Below are positions 9,176-19,600 of a stretch of 64,000 nucleotides of DNA, piece by piece. Below the pieces are notes generated by a model that saw only the letters and a program-made list of their open reading frames with translations, had not been told where the DNA came from and did not search any database. This stretch comes from Streptomyces rhizosphaerihabitans (GTDB lineage: Bacteria > Actinomycetota > Actinomycetes > Streptomycetales > Streptomycetaceae), in contig NZ_JAODTZ010000050.1 of assembly GCF_025399795.1 (NCBI RefSeq), positions 1 to 64,000 on the forward strand. The letters run 5' to 3'. Every line of letters starts with the position of its first letter. Positions within the stretch are counted from its first letter, which is position 1. Made by a program: the position numbers and the translations under genes.

Positions 9176-11299
9176 ATGAACCAGCAGGCCAGCGCCCTCG
9201 TGACCGCCGCCGACATCTCCCGGCTGGCCGGGGTCACCCGCGCCACGGTGAGCAACTGGCGCCGTCGGCATCCGGACTTTCCCGCCCCGACCGGAGGCAC
9301 GGACACCAGCCCCACCTACGACGTCGACGCCGTGCGCGCCTGGCTCTCCGCCCGTGGCCAACTCCCCGACGACACACCGGCGGACGAACTCCGCACCGCC
9401 CTGCGCAGCCACCCCGGCGACGGCGAACCGGCCCTGTACCTGCTCCCCGCGGTACTCGCAGCCGCCCGGCTGGACCGGAGGAAGCGCGAAGCCCTTCCCG
9501 AACTGGGTGACGACGCACTGCTGCAATGGATCCGGTCAGCCGCAGACGACGGAGCGGACGACATTCCGGGAATCGAGAACCCCGCATACGGCGCCGAAGT
9601 GGCCGGGCCACTGAGGGCCTTGGTTCGATGCGTCGTCGTGGACGGCGCGGAGGCCACGACTGATGTCCTGGCCGAACGACTGCTTGAGGACACTGGGGGT
9701 ACCGGCACCTATCTCACACCGCGCCCTTTGGCCGACCTCATGGCCCGACTTCTGACCGACAGCGCGGGCGCCTTCCCCGTGAGCGTTCTCGACCCCGCGT
9801 GCGGCACCGGGTCGCTGCTCGCCGCGGCGGCATCCGCAGGGGCGGCCGAACTGCACGGCCAGGACATCCTGGTCGCCCAGGCCGCCCAGGCCGCCGTGCG
9901 GCTCCGGCTGAGCACCCCCGAGGCGGTGATCTCCGTACGTACCGGGGACAGCCTGCGCTCCGACGCCTTCAAGGGCCTCACCGCGGACGCCGTCCTGTGC
10001 AATCCTCCGTACGGAGTCCGTGACTGGGGGCACGAGGATCTGGCGTACGACCAACGCTGGGCCTACGGCGTGCCGCCCAAGGGCGAGCCCGAACTCGCCT
10101 GGGTCCAGCACTGTCTGGCCCACCTCACGCCCGGGGGCCGTGCCGTGCTTCTCATGCCGCCCGCCGTCGCGGAGCGCACCGCTGGCCGGCGTATCCGGGC
10201 GCAGCTCGTACGCGACGGAGCCCTCCGCGCGGTCATCTCGCTTCCCCAGGGCGCGGCCACCCCGCTCCACATCGGCCTGCACCTGTGGGTGCTCGAACGG
10301 CCCGATCCGGGGGCTGAAGCCCCGGGGACGGTTCTGCTCGTCGATGCCGCCGCTTCCGAGAACCGGGATCTCGACTGGGCCACCATCGACGACACCGTGC
10401 TCTCGGCGTGGCGGCCGTACCTCGCCGACCGGGACGGCTTCACCGGAGCCCCGGGCATTGCCGGCGTCGTACCGATCACGGACCTCCTCAACGAGGCCGT
10501 CGATCTGACCCCGGCCCGCCACATCCGAACGGCTTCCCGACAAGCTCTGCGCCCCGTCCTTCTGGCCCGGCAGGCATCGGAGCTGTACGGCCAACTCCAC
10601 CAAGCCGCAAGGGACCTGACCGGCCTCAGCACTGAAGGCGACTGGCCACCGGCCGACGACCACCCCCGCGACTGGCGCACGGCGACGGTCTCGGATCTCC
10701 TGCGCGGCGGCGCTCTCAGTTTGCTCCGTACCGCGCCCCCAGGCCGCCGGACCCGTAGCGGCGAACCACTACCGCGGCCCGAACCAGAACTCGGCGGACG
10801 ACCCACGCTCACAGCAACCGACGTCGTGCAGAACCGACCCGCCTCCGGAACGGAAGCAGATCTTCCCACCGGCGCCGCCCTCCCCTTGATCCAGGGAAGT
10901 GACGTGCTGCTCACAGAGACGCTCCGCGTGGGGCGTGGCGCCGTGGCCCGGGTCGTCGAGCCGGGCGAGACAGGCTGCTTCCTAGGGCCCCACCTGCTGC
11001 TCTTCCGTCCGGACCAACGTCGGCTCGACCCCTGGTTCCTGGCCGGGTTCCTCGCAGCGGAGCAGAACGTCAACGCCGCAGCCACCGGCACATCCATCGT
11101 TCGAGTGGACCCTCGACGACTACGCGTTCCCTTGCTCCCACTCGCCGAACAGCAGCGCTACGGCGCCGCGTTCCGCCGCCTGCACGAGCTGCGTACCGCT
11201 GCCCGCCGTGCCGACCGGGCCGCCGAGGACGTCACACGCCTCCTCAGCACCGGACTCACGGGCGGCGCGCTGTTTCCGCACGGCCACGGATCGGCGTGA
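9176..11299 (+). CDS. N6-adenine DNA methylase with N-terminal helix-turn-helix and C-terminal specificity-like region
   Basis: A 707-residue three-part protein. Residues about 10-60 form a MerR-like helix-turn-helix (ADISRLAGVTRATVSNWRRRHPDF followed by YDVDAVRAWL). The middle is an N6-adenine methylase: SAM-binding DPACGTGSLL near residue 205 and catalytic CNPPYG (NPPY) near 275. The C-terminal third (about 490-690) resembles a type I S-subunit target-recognition half: TATVSDLLRGG, then GTSIVRVDPRRLRVPLLPLAEQQRYGAAFRRL and a helical end. Methylation and target choice may therefore be in one chain. It precedes hsdM by 78 nt on the same strand. AGGAG precedes the ATG. No nuclease motif was seen. 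It could be a separate orphan methylase or an extra modification arm of the type I system. Confidence 0.85.
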   Translation: MNQQASALVTAADISRLAGVTRATVSNWRRRHPDFPAPTGGTDTSPTYDVDAVRAWLSARGQLPDDTPADELRTALRSHPGDGEPALYLLPAVLAAARLDRRKREALPELGDDALLQWIRSAADDGADDIPGIENPAYGAEVAGPLRALVRCVVVDGAEATTDVLAERLLEDTGGTGTYLTPRPLADLMARLLTDSAGAFPVSVLDPACGTGSLLAAAASAGAAELHGQDILVAQAAQAAVRLRLSTPEAVISVRTGDSLRSDAFKGLTADAVLCNPPYGVRDWGHEDLAYDQRWAYGVPPKGEPELAWVQHCLAHLTPGGRAVLLMPPAVAERTAGRRIRAQLVRDGALRAVISLPQGAATPLHIGLHLWVLERPDPGAEAPGTVLLVDAAASENRDLDWATIDDTVLSAWRPYLADRDGFTGAPGIAGVVPITDLLNEAVDLTPARHIRTASRQALRPVLLARQASELYGQLHQAARDLTGLSTEGDWPPADDHPRDWRTATVSDLLRGGALSLLRTAPPGRRTRSGEPLPRPEPELGGRPTLTATDVVQNRPASGTEADLPTGAALPLIQGSDVLLTETLRVGRGAVARVVEPGETGCFLGPHLLLFRPDQRRLDPWFLAGFLAAEQNVNAAATGTSIVRVDPRRLRVPLLPLAEQQRYGAAFRRLHELRTAARRADRAAEDVTRLLSTGLTGGALFPHGHGSA

Positions 11300-11377
11300 A
11301 ACCTGCGGCCCGGCACCGCGAACGGCCAGACTTGACCTCTCCGTCCCTCGGGACGGCGAAACTCCGGAAGGACAGCG

Positions 11378-13474
11378 TTGAACAGCAGTAAGCACACGGA
11401 ACTGGCAAACCATGCGTGGTCGGTCGCCGACCTCCTGCGCGGCGACTACAAGCAGTCCGACTACGGCAAGGTGATCCTGCCGTTCACCGTGCTGCGGCGC
11501 CTGGAGTGCGTCCTCGCTCCGACCAAGGACAAGGTCCTGGAGGTCGCCGCCCGCCACGAGAACCAGGACATCAACCCCGACCGCTTCCTGCGCAAGGCGT
11601 CCGGCCACAGCTTCTACAACACCAGCACCTACACGCTGAAGGCCATCGCGGGCGACGCCTCCCACGCGGCGAAGTACCTCAACGAGTACTACGGTGCCTT
11701 CTCCCCCAACGCCCGGGAAGTCCTGGAGCGGTACGACTTCGCCCAGCAGATCAAGCGGCTGGACGCGGCGGACCTGCTGTACCAGGTGGTCGGGCGGTTC
11801 GCCGATCTCGACCTTCGGCCGGTGAAGCGGGACGAAGACGGCAATCTCGTGCTCGGCGAGGACGGCAAGCCGATCGAGATCGTCACCAACCACCAGATGG
11901 GCTACGTCTTCGAGGAGCTGATCCGGCGCTTCGCCGAGCAGTCCAACGAGACGGCCGGTGAGCACTTCACGCCGCGGGAAGTCATCCGGCTGATGGTCAA
12001 CCTGCTCGTCGCACCGGACAGCGACGCGCTGGCCCTGCCGGGCACCGTCCGCACGGTCATGGACCCGGCCTGCGGAACCGGCGGCATGCTCAGCGCGGCC
12101 GAGGAGCACATCACAGCTCACAACCCGGACGCCACCGTCAAGGTCTTCGGCCAGGAACTCAACCCCGAGTCCTGGGCCATCTGCCGGTCGGACATGATGA
12201 TCAAGGGCCAGGACCCGGAGAACATCAAGTTCGGCAACTCCTTCAGCGACGACGGCTTCAGCAGCGACGACTCCAAGAGGGACAAGAACACGCCCACCAC
12301 TTTCGACTACCTGCTGGCCAACCCGCCGTTCGGCGTGGAATGGAAGAAGGTCAAGGACACCGTCGAGGACGAACACGAACGCCTCGGTGAGAGCGGGCGG
12401 TTCGGGGCCGGCCTGCCGCGCATCAACGACGGCTCGCTGCTCTTCCTCCAGCACATGATCTCGAAGATGAAGCCCGTGGACGTGTCGGGGGCGGGCGGCA
12501 GCCGCATCGCGATCGTCTTCAACGGCTCCCCGCTGTTCACGGGCGCGGCGGAGTCGGGTGAGTCCAAGATCCGGCAGTGGATCCTGGAGGAGGACTGGCT
12601 GGAGGGCATCGTCGCCCTTCCCGACCAGCTCTTCTACAACACCGGTATCTCCACGTACTTCTGGGTGCTCAGCAACCGCAAGGCCAGGGACCGGCGCGGC
12701 AAGGTCGTCCTGCTGGACGCGCGCGACTACTGGCGCAAGATGCGGAAGTCGCTCGGCGACAAGCGCAAGGAACTGGGCGAGCAGCACATCTCCGAGATCA
12801 CGAGGCTCTACACGGAGGCGCTGGCCGTCGTCGACGCGGCGGAGCGGGGCGGCGGTCACGACCTGGCCGACCGGGCCGGGAAGATCAAGGTCTTCCGCAA
12901 CGAGGACTTCGGGTATCACCGGATCACCGTCGAACGGCCATTGAAGCTCCGCTTCGAGGTGACGGAGGAGACGCTCACCTCGATCACCGCGTCGAAACCG
13001 ATCGCACGGGCCACGAACGCCGAGGCGTTCGCGGCGGCGCTGCGCCCGCTGGTCGGCAAGTCCTGGACGGCGAAGTCCGACGCCTGGATCGACCTCAAGG
13101 ACGCGATCGTCGCGGCCGGCCTGCTGTGGCCGACGGGCGCGCCGTTCGGCAAGGCGCTACGGGAGGTGGTCGGCGTCCGCGATCCGGAAGGCGAGGTTCA
13201 GCGCATTAAGGGCGAGCCGGAACCCGATCCGGAGCTGCGGGACTACGAAAACGTTCCACTGGAGGAGGACGTGGAGGAATACCTGCGGCGGGAGGTTCTG
13301 CCGCATGTTCCGGACGCGTGGATCGACCACGGCAAGACGAAGGTGGGGTACGAGATCCCGTTCACGCGGCATTTCTACGTGTACAAGCCACCGCGGCCGT
13401 TGGCGGAGATCGACGCGGAGTTGAAGGCTCTAGAGGGCGAGATCCAGGCGCTGCTTGGGGAAGTGACCGAATGA
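11378..13474 (+). CDS. hsdM: Type I restriction-modification system methylase subunit HsdM
   Basis: Modification subunit of the type I system; with HsdS it methylates adenine in the recognition site. The 698-residue protein has the HsdM N-terminal helical domain (HAWSVADLLRGDYKQSDYGKVILPFTVLRRL), the SAM-binding DPACGTGGML near residue 229 and the catalytic ANPPFG (NPPF) near 313. It is longer than EcoKI HsdM (about 530 residues) because of a C-terminal extension with charged helices. The start is the TTG at 11378, with GGAAGGA upstream. Its TGA overlaps the ATG of hsdS (ATGA), which implies translational coupling. Confidence 0.95.
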   Translation: MNSSKHTELANHAWSVADLLRGDYKQSDYGKVILPFTVLRRLECVLAPTKDKVLEVAARHENQDINPDRFLRKASGHSFYNTSTYTLKAIAGDASHAAKYLNEYYGAFSPNAREVLERYDFAQQIKRLDAADLLYQVVGRFADLDLRPVKRDEDGNLVLGEDGKPIEIVTNHQMGYVFEELIRRFAEQSNETAGEHFTPREVIRLMVNLLVAPDSDALALPGTVRTVMDPACGTGGMLSAAEEHITAHNPDATVKVFGQELNPESWAICRSDMMIKGQDPENIKFGNSFSDDGFSSDDSKRDKNTPTTFDYLLANPPFGVEWKKVKDTVEDEHERLGESGRFGAGLPRINDGSLLFLQHMISKMKPVDVSGAGGSRIAIVFNGSPLFTGAAESGESKIRQWILEEDWLEGIVALPDQLFYNTGISTYFWVLSNRKARDRRGKVVLLDARDYWRKMRKSLGDKRKELGEQHISEITRLYTEALAVVDAAERGGGHDLADRAGKIKVFRNEDFGYHRITVERPLKLRFEVTEETLTSITASKPIARATNAEAFAAALRPLVGKSWTAKSDAWIDLKDAIVAAGLLWPTGAPFGKALREVVGVRDPEGEVQRIKGEPEPDPELRDYENVPLEEDVEEYLRREVLPHVPDAWIDHGKTKVGYEIPFTRHFYVYKPPRPLAEIDAELKALEGEIQALLGEVTE

Positions 13475-14784
13475 GCAACAGGACACCTTACGCCTACCCG
13501 CAGTTTCCGCTTCGGCGTTTCATCCACGAGATGACCGATGGACCCTTCGGAAGTGCTCTGACGAGTAGTCATTATTCCGATGAAGGCGCACGCGTCATCC
13601 GCCTCGGAAATATTGGATCAGCTCACTTCAAGGATGCCGATGCAGCATTCATCCCGATGTCCTATTTTCAAGAATTGCGACGCCATGAGGTAAAGGCTGG
13701 AGATTTGCTCATCGCAGGGCTCGGCGACGATCGGCATCCCGTGGGGCGCGCCTGTATTGCACCTCCCCACCTAGGGCCCGCCATCGTTAAAGCGGATTGT
13801 TACAGAGTTCGACTGGATGAGACCCGACTCACACATCGATTTGCCGCATGGGCACTCGGATCCTCAGCTGTCTCGGATCAGGTTTCAGCCTCGACCCGAG
13901 GATCGACTCGTTCCCGAATTAACCTTCAGGTGGCACGCGAGATCCACCTACCTGCGCCCTCCATAGAAGAGCAGCGCCGCATCGCCGACTTCCTCGACGC
14001 CGAAACCGCCCGCATGGACAAAACAATTGCAACTGCTCAACGCATGCGCGCAGTTCTGCGCGAACGCAAGTCTGCACACAGGGCACTGATTCTTCGAGGC
14101 GGTCACAAACTCGGGGGAAGACGCATCCATCCAATGCTCGGCGACTTGCCAGACGAATGGAAGGTTCTCCCTCTTAGGAGGCTGGTTCCGCGGATCGGCG
14201 TAGGAGTAGTCGTTGACCCATCGTCATATTTCGCAGACGAAGGGGTTCCCTTTCTCCACGGCGCAAATGTCCTCCCGGAAAAATTTCACCTTGCGGACGT
14301 TAAGCGCATTTCACTATCGGACAGTCGGAGGCTTTGGCGTTCCCAGCTATTCGAGGGTGACGTTGTCGTGGTCCGCGCAGGAGACCCGGGCCGAGCGGCA
14401 GTCGTAACCCGTGAACTTAACGGTGCTAATTGCGCTTCGGTTCTTGTTCTCAAAAAAGGCGAAACCCTGCTTCCCGGCTATCTCGCAGCATACTTCAACA
14501 GCGCACTAGGCACTGCGTATGTCGACTCTGTTCGCTACGGCGCCGCGCAAGAACAAATCAACGTATCTCACGTCGTCGACTTCATGGTGCCTGTACCATC
14601 GATTGATGAACAAAAAGAAATTCTTGCAGAATTGCATCGCTCTGCAGCGCCAGGAGTCATCATGGACCGACTTTTGGCAAAGCAATCCGCGGTCCTCGCC
14701 GAGCGGCGTCAAGCCCTGATCACCGCTGCCGTCACCGGCCAGATCGACGTGTCCACTGCCAGCGGACGAGGGATCGGGGAATGA
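13471..14784 (+). CDS. hsdS: Type I restriction-modification specificity subunit HsdS
   Basis: DNA-recognition subunit, 437 residues. It contains two target-recognition domains (about 1-170 and 235-395), each closed by a conserved helical spacer: PAPSIEEQRRIADFLDAETARMDKTI and VPSIDEQKEILAELHRS. The start is the ATG at 13471, overlapping the hsdM stop by four bases. Base composition drops sharply inside both recognition domains (runs such as AATATTGGATC and CAAAAAAGGCG) compared with the G/C-ending codons of its neighbours. This is a common sign that specificity domains were exchanged from another lineage. The recognition sequence cannot be read from the protein. Confidence 0.94.
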   Translation: MSNRTPYAYPQFPLRRFIHEMTDGPFGSALTSSHYSDEGARVIRLGNIGSAHFKDADAAFIPMSYFQELRRHEVKAGDLLIAGLGDDRHPVGRACIAPPHLGPAIVKADCYRVRLDETRLTHRFAAWALGSSAVSDQVSASTRGSTRSRINLQVAREIHLPAPSIEEQRRIADFLDAETARMDKTIATAQRMRAVLRERKSAHRALILRGGHKLGGRRIHPMLGDLPDEWKVLPLRRLVPRIGVGVVVDPSSYFADEGVPFLHGANVLPEKFHLADVKRISLSDSRRLWRSQLFEGDVVVVRAGDPGRAAVVTRELNGANCASVLVLKKGETLLPGYLAAYFNSALGTAYVDSVRYGAAQEQINVSHVVDFMVPVPSIDEQKEILAELHRSAAPGVIMDRLLAKQSAVLAERRQALITAAVTGQIDVSTASGRGIGE

Positions 14785-14791
14785 TCGCGCC

Positions 14792-16033
14792 ATGAGTTTC
14801 GCCGCGGCCCATCGCACGATGCCGTTCATCACCCGTGTCCGAATTGAGAACTACAAGTCCATCGCTCATTGCGACGTGACTCTCGGCCAGTTCACCGTAC
14901 TGCTCGGGCTGAACGCGGCAGGCAAGTCGAACTTCCTGGACGCCTTGCGCTTCGTCCGCGACGTGCTGGTGAACGGCCCGGACGTGGCCGTGTTGACGCA
15001 CGGTGGGTGGGAAGGGGTGCTGCGCCGGGTCCCTGAACCGACGACCTCCTGCACGATTGGTCTGGAGTTTCACCTGCTGGCAATTACCCACGACAGGAGG
15101 CCCTGGGTGGGGCGGTACGAGATCACCCTCGCGCCGGCGACCGCCACCAGGGCTGGGCGAGATGCGGGGTCTGGTGTCCGTATCCAGCGTGAGTTCTGCG
15201 AAATGCGTCACCCCGGCGCCAAGGGCGGGATTGACGCCGAGCGATTCCTGGTGCGAGACCGCGCCGGAACGGGACGTCGTCAGAAGCTGCTGGAGCTTTC
15301 ACGAAGGGCTGACACAGAGCCGTTCGGTGAACTACACGAGGCTCTCACGGAGATGTTCTTCTACAGCCCCGACCTGTCCAGCCTCCGTGAGGCCCGCCCC
15401 AACACCCCGACCGCCGGAGCACTCGGCGAAGACGGCAGCGATCTCGGCCCTGCCCTGGCCGCGCTCGGGGATCAGGAGCGTGACCGTATCTCGCAGTACC
15501 TGGGGGTGATCGTGCCCGGTGTCGTGGAGGCCGGTCCCACGGACCCCTCCGCCGACTACATCGCGGCGCGGATCAGCTTCGCCACCGACGGCGAGACCGA
15601 ACCGCACGTCTTCCGGGCCGAGTCCATGTCGGAAGGCACTATCCGGGCCATCGGTCTGCTGACCGCACTCTTCCAGCCCGACGCCCGTGAAGGCTGGATG
15701 CCTCTCATCGCCGTCGAAGAGCCCGAGTTGGCACTGCACCCGCTCGCGGCAGGAGCCCTCTACGACGCGCTTACGGAAGCCAGCGAATACGTGCAGGTCC
15801 TCGCCACCACGCAGAGCGCGGAGCTGTTCGACCGCAAGGAGGCCGATCTGTCGGCCATCCGCGTGGTCGCCGCCGAGCACGGGGTCACGGTGATCGGCGA
15901 AGTGGACCCAGTGAGCCGGTCGATCGTGGCCGACGGCCTGGCCACCACGGCCGAACTGCTGCGCTCCGACCAGTTGCGCCCCGTCATCGAACCCCCAGCC
16001 CGACCGGACGAGCAGCCGGAGGGCGAGGAGTGA
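14792..16033 (+). CDS. AAA (RecF/OLD-like) ATPase inside the type I operon
   Basis: A 413-residue ABC-fold ATPase of the AAA_21/RecF-like kind. The N terminus FITRVRIENYKSIAHCDVTLGQF leads to Walker A GLNAAGKS (residues 39-46). Near residues 307-317 is VEEPELALHP (Walker B with the glutamate and the signature-adjacent His), followed by a switch segment LATTQSAELF. Such ATPases often partner with TOPRIM or other nucleases in anti-phage systems (OLD, Gabija, PARIS and related). Here the partner would be the next gene, which overlaps it by four bases (GTGA). The start could be the ATG at 14792 or the one at 14819. It follows hsdS by 7 nt and is not a normal component of type I restriction enzymes. 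Confidence 0.88.
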   Translation: MSFAAAHRTMPFITRVRIENYKSIAHCDVTLGQFTVLLGLNAAGKSNFLDALRFVRDVLVNGPDVAVLTHGGWEGVLRRVPEPTTSCTIGLEFHLLAITHDRRPWVGRYEITLAPATATRAGRDAGSGVRIQREFCEMRHPGAKGGIDAERFLVRDRAGTGRRQKLLELSRRADTEPFGELHEALTEMFFYSPDLSSLREARPNTPTAGALGEDGSDLGPALAALGDQERDRISQYLGVIVPGVVEAGPTDPSADYIAARISFATDGETEPHVFRAESMSEGTIRAIGLLTALFQPDAREGWMPLIAVEEPELALHPLAAGALYDALTEASEYVQVLATTQSAELFDRKEADLSAIRVVAAEHGVTVIGEVDPVSRSIVADGLATTAELLRSDQLRPVIEPPARPDEQPEGEE

Positions 16034-16644
16034 ACCACCCGAGGGTCACGATCGCCTCCGTCGTCGAGGGCGAGGGCGAGATCAGCGCGCTGCCCGTACT
16101 CCTCCGGCGGCTGATGTACGAGGCGGAGATCTGGGACGCGGACATCCAGCCGCCCTTCCTGGTCGACCGTGGCCGACTCGTCCGGCCGGGCGGTCTGGAA
16201 GCCGCTGTGGAGGCCCAGGCTCGACGCGTACCCGCCGACCACCCGGGCGGCATCCTGGTCGTGATCGACGCCGACGACGACTGCCCGGCAAGCCTCGGGC
16301 CCTCGCTGCTGGCCCGCGCCGAGGCGGCCCGCCCGGACCGCCGCACAGCCGTCGTGCTGGCGAACCGGGAGTTCGAGGCATGGTTCCTCGCGTCGGCTTC
16401 CTCCCTCGGTGGCCGGGCGGGGCTCGCTCAGGAGTTGGAGGTCCCGGCCAACAGCGAGACGTTACGCGACTGCAAGGGCTGGCTGACCCAGCACCGGCGG
16501 GACGGGGTGCGGTACCGCCCACGTGTGGACCAGCCTGCCCTGACCCAGGACATGGATCTCGACCTGGCCCGCGCCAACTCACCGTCCTTCGACAAGTTCT
16601 GCCGCGACATCACCTATCTGGTCACCGGAAAACGGGGGGAATAG
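16030..16644 (+). CDS. DUF4276 protein, TOPRIM-like putative nuclease partner of the ATPase
   Basis: A 204-residue protein of the DUF4276 family. ASVVEGEGEISAL (Glu13/15/17) and VVIDADDD (Asp80, 82-84) reproduce the Glu and DxD layout of TOPRIM metal-binding sites. NREFEAWFLA (about 112-121) is the conserved family motif. TOPRIM proteins coupled to AAA ATPases act as nucleases in OLD, Gabija and PARIS-like defence systems; a nuclease role here is inference. The GTG start at 16030 overlaps the ATPase stop, and the stop lies 6 nt before hsdR, so translation of all three is probably coupled. Confidence 0.82.
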   Translation: MNHPRVTIASVVEGEGEISALPVLLRRLMYEAEIWDADIQPPFLVDRGRLVRPGGLEAAVEAQARRVPADHPGGILVVIDADDDCPASLGPSLLARAEAARPDRRTAVVLANREFEAWFLASASSLGGRAGLAQELEVPANSETLRDCKGWLTQHRRDGVRYRPRVDQPALTQDMDLDLARANSPSFDKFCRDITYLVTGKRGE

Positions 16645-16650
16645 CCGCTC

Positions 16651-19600
16651 ATGTCCGTCCACGACGAAGCAGCATTCGGGAACGCCATAGTCGCCGCCCT
16701 GCTGGAGCGCGGTTGGAGCGAAGGAAGCCGGTCGCACTACCAACCCCAACTCGGCCTGGACACCGCCCAGCTCTTCGATTTCATCGGCAAGACCCAAGCC
16801 GACGACTGGGCCGAGCTGATCGCCGTCTATGGAGGGGACGCCAACACCGCCCAGGCCGGGTTCGCCAAGCGCGTGGACCAGGCGATCGGAACCGACGGTG
16901 TGCTGGACGTACTCCGCAAGGGAGTGAAGGACCACGGCGTCCTGATCAGGCTCGCGTACTTCAAGCCGTCGCTCGTCGCATCGGACGCGGTCCTGGACGA
17001 CTACCGGGCGAACCGCCTGACCTTCGTGAAGGAGTTGCAGTACGCGACGAAGCAGGCAGACAAGGGCAACGAGCTGGACCTCACCCTTTTCCTCAACGGA
17101 ATTCCGCTCGCCACCGCCGAGTTGAAGAATGGCCTGACCCGTCAGGGGGCGGAGCACGCCAAGGAGCAGTACCGACTCAAGCGGGACCCCACTGAGCTGA
17201 TCTTCGCACGACGCGTCATCGCGAACTTCGCCGTGGACACGGACGTCGTCTACGTGGCGCCCGAACTGCGCGGCAAGCTGACGCGGTTCCTACCGTTCAA
17301 CACGGGATCGGAGGGCCCGGGGAAGCCCGGCGGCGCGGCAAATCCGGCGCCCACCGTCCCCGGGACGTACGCGACTTCCTACCTCTGGGAACAGATCTGG
17401 GAGCGGGACACCTGGCTTGACCTGATCGAGCGGTTCGTACACCTCAATAAGGAGAAGGGCCCGGACGGGCGGACACGCAAGAAGCTGATCTTCCCGCGCT
17501 ATCACCAGTGGGACATCGTCAAGAAGCTCGCCGGCCATGCGGCCCGTCACGGCGCCGGTCACAACTACCTCGGCATGGCCTCCGCCGGCTCCGGCAAGTC
17601 GAACACCATCGGGTGGCTGGCGCACCGCCTGTCGTCACTGCACACGCCCATCGACCCCGACGAGATCGACCCCGACGCCCTGGCCGCCGGACTCAAGCCC
17701 GGTGCGCCCGTCTTCGACAAGGTCGTGATCATCACTGACCGCCGCAATCTCGACGCCCAACTGCGCGAGACCGTCGGCAGTTTCGAGAAGACGGCCGGTC
17801 TGGTCGTGAAGATCGACGAGAAGCACGGCGCGAAGTCCGACCAGCTCGCCAAGGCGCTGTCCCGCGAGACCGGAAAGATCATCACCGTCACGCTGCACAC
17901 CTTCCCCGCCCTCATCGACTACCTGCGCCGCAACCCGACCGAGATCCAGGGCCACAACTTCGCGATCATCGTGGACGAGGCGCACTCCTCGCAGTCCGGT
18001 GACGCCGCCACGGCCGTGCGGGCGGCACTGCGTGACCTGGGCCTGGACTCGGACTCCGACGAGGCCGGGGCAACCGAGGTGGAAGCGGCGGCTGCCACCA
18101 CCGAAGCCAGGCTCATCCGCAAGGCCACCCAGCGCAGCAAGGCCTCCAACCTCTCCTACTTCGCGTTCACGGCCACGCCCAAGGCCAAGACGCTCGAACT
18201 CTTCGGCACCGTGGACACCGTCAACGGCAAGCCGACGTACGTCCCCTTCCACACGTACTCGATGCGCCAGGCCATCGAGGAAGGCTTCATCCTCGACCCC
18301 CTGCGCACCTACGTCACGTACGACACTTACTGGAAGCTGGTGAACAAGAACCCGGCCGAGCGCGAGGTGGACCCGTCCAAGGCGAATCCCCTGCTCGCCC
18401 GGTACGCGCTCACGCACGACTCCACCGTGACGCAGCAGGCGCAGGTGATCGTCGAGCACTTCCGCACGCACACCGCCGGCCGGCTCGGCGGGCGCGCCAA
18501 GGCCATGGTGGTGACGGCCTCCCGGCACAGCGCCGTGCAGATGGCCCGTCAGATCAGGAAGTACGTCGGCGACCAGGCGTACGCCGACCCCGGCGTCCTG
18601 GTCGCGTTCTCCGGGAGCCTGACGTACGACGGCGAGGAGATCACCGAGCCGAAGGAGAACGGCGGCCTCGCCGAGTCCGCGCTGCCGAAGGCGTTCGCGT
18701 ACACGCGCAAGGACGACAAGGCCGTACGCACCGGCGGGACGGCGACTCAGCGCGAGTACCGCATCCTGGTCGTCGCCGAGAAGTACCAGACCGGCTTCGA
18801 CCAGCCGCTGCTCACCACGATGTACGTGAACAAGAAGCTCGCGGGCATCAGCGCCGTCCAGACCCTCTCCCGTCTGAACCGCACCGCTGACCGCAAGTCG
18901 CAGACGGACCTGGCCGTACTGGACTTCGTCAACGACGCCGAGGACATCAAGGAGTCCTTCCGCCCGTACTTCGAGGAGGCGAACACCCTTCCCTCCGACC
19001 CCAACCTCCTCTACATCGCGCAGAGCCAGGTCATGCAGCCCGACATTCTCGTCGAGGAGGAGATGCGGGAGTTCGCGGACGCCTATCTGGCGGCCGAGGC
19101 GAAGGCGGCAGGCTCGGTGGCCCGTTGGGAGAAGCTGCACGCCGAGCTGTACCGGCATCTCGGCCCCGCCGTCGAGCGGTTCACCGAACTGCTGGACCGC
19201 AAGGACGAGGCAGGCGACCCCGACGAGGAAGCCGCCGAGGCCGCCGAGCAGTTCCGCGCGGATCTCAACGACTACGTACGGAAGTACGGCTTCCTCTCGC
19301 AGATCGTGCCCTACCGCGACGCCGACCTCGAATGCCTCTACCTCTACGGCCGCCACCTGCTCAACCGCCTGCCGCGACGCGGAGACGGCGGCGTGGACAT
19401 AGGGGACGTCGACCTCAGTCACCTGCGCATCCAGAAGACCGGCGAGCACGACCTCGCGCTGACCGCCGAGGGAGCGGCGGAGCTGCGCGGCTTCGGCGAA
19501 GGTGGGGGCGGTGCCAAGGAGCAGGAGAAGTCACTGCTGTCGGAGCTGATCGAGAAGTTCAACGACAAGTTCGGCACCGACTTCACCGATCAGGACGTGA

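Noticed and set aside
9176..11299. Possible PglX/BREX methylase
   Set aside because: No PglZ, BrxC/PglY or PglW gene is present and the protein is much shorter than PglX; the S-like end points to type I relatives.
17635..19449. Long open frame antisense to hsdR
   Set aside because: G+C-rich DNA leaves long frames open on the opposite strand; its composition is low-complexity Val/Arg/Gly and hsdR motifs on the plus strand are complete.
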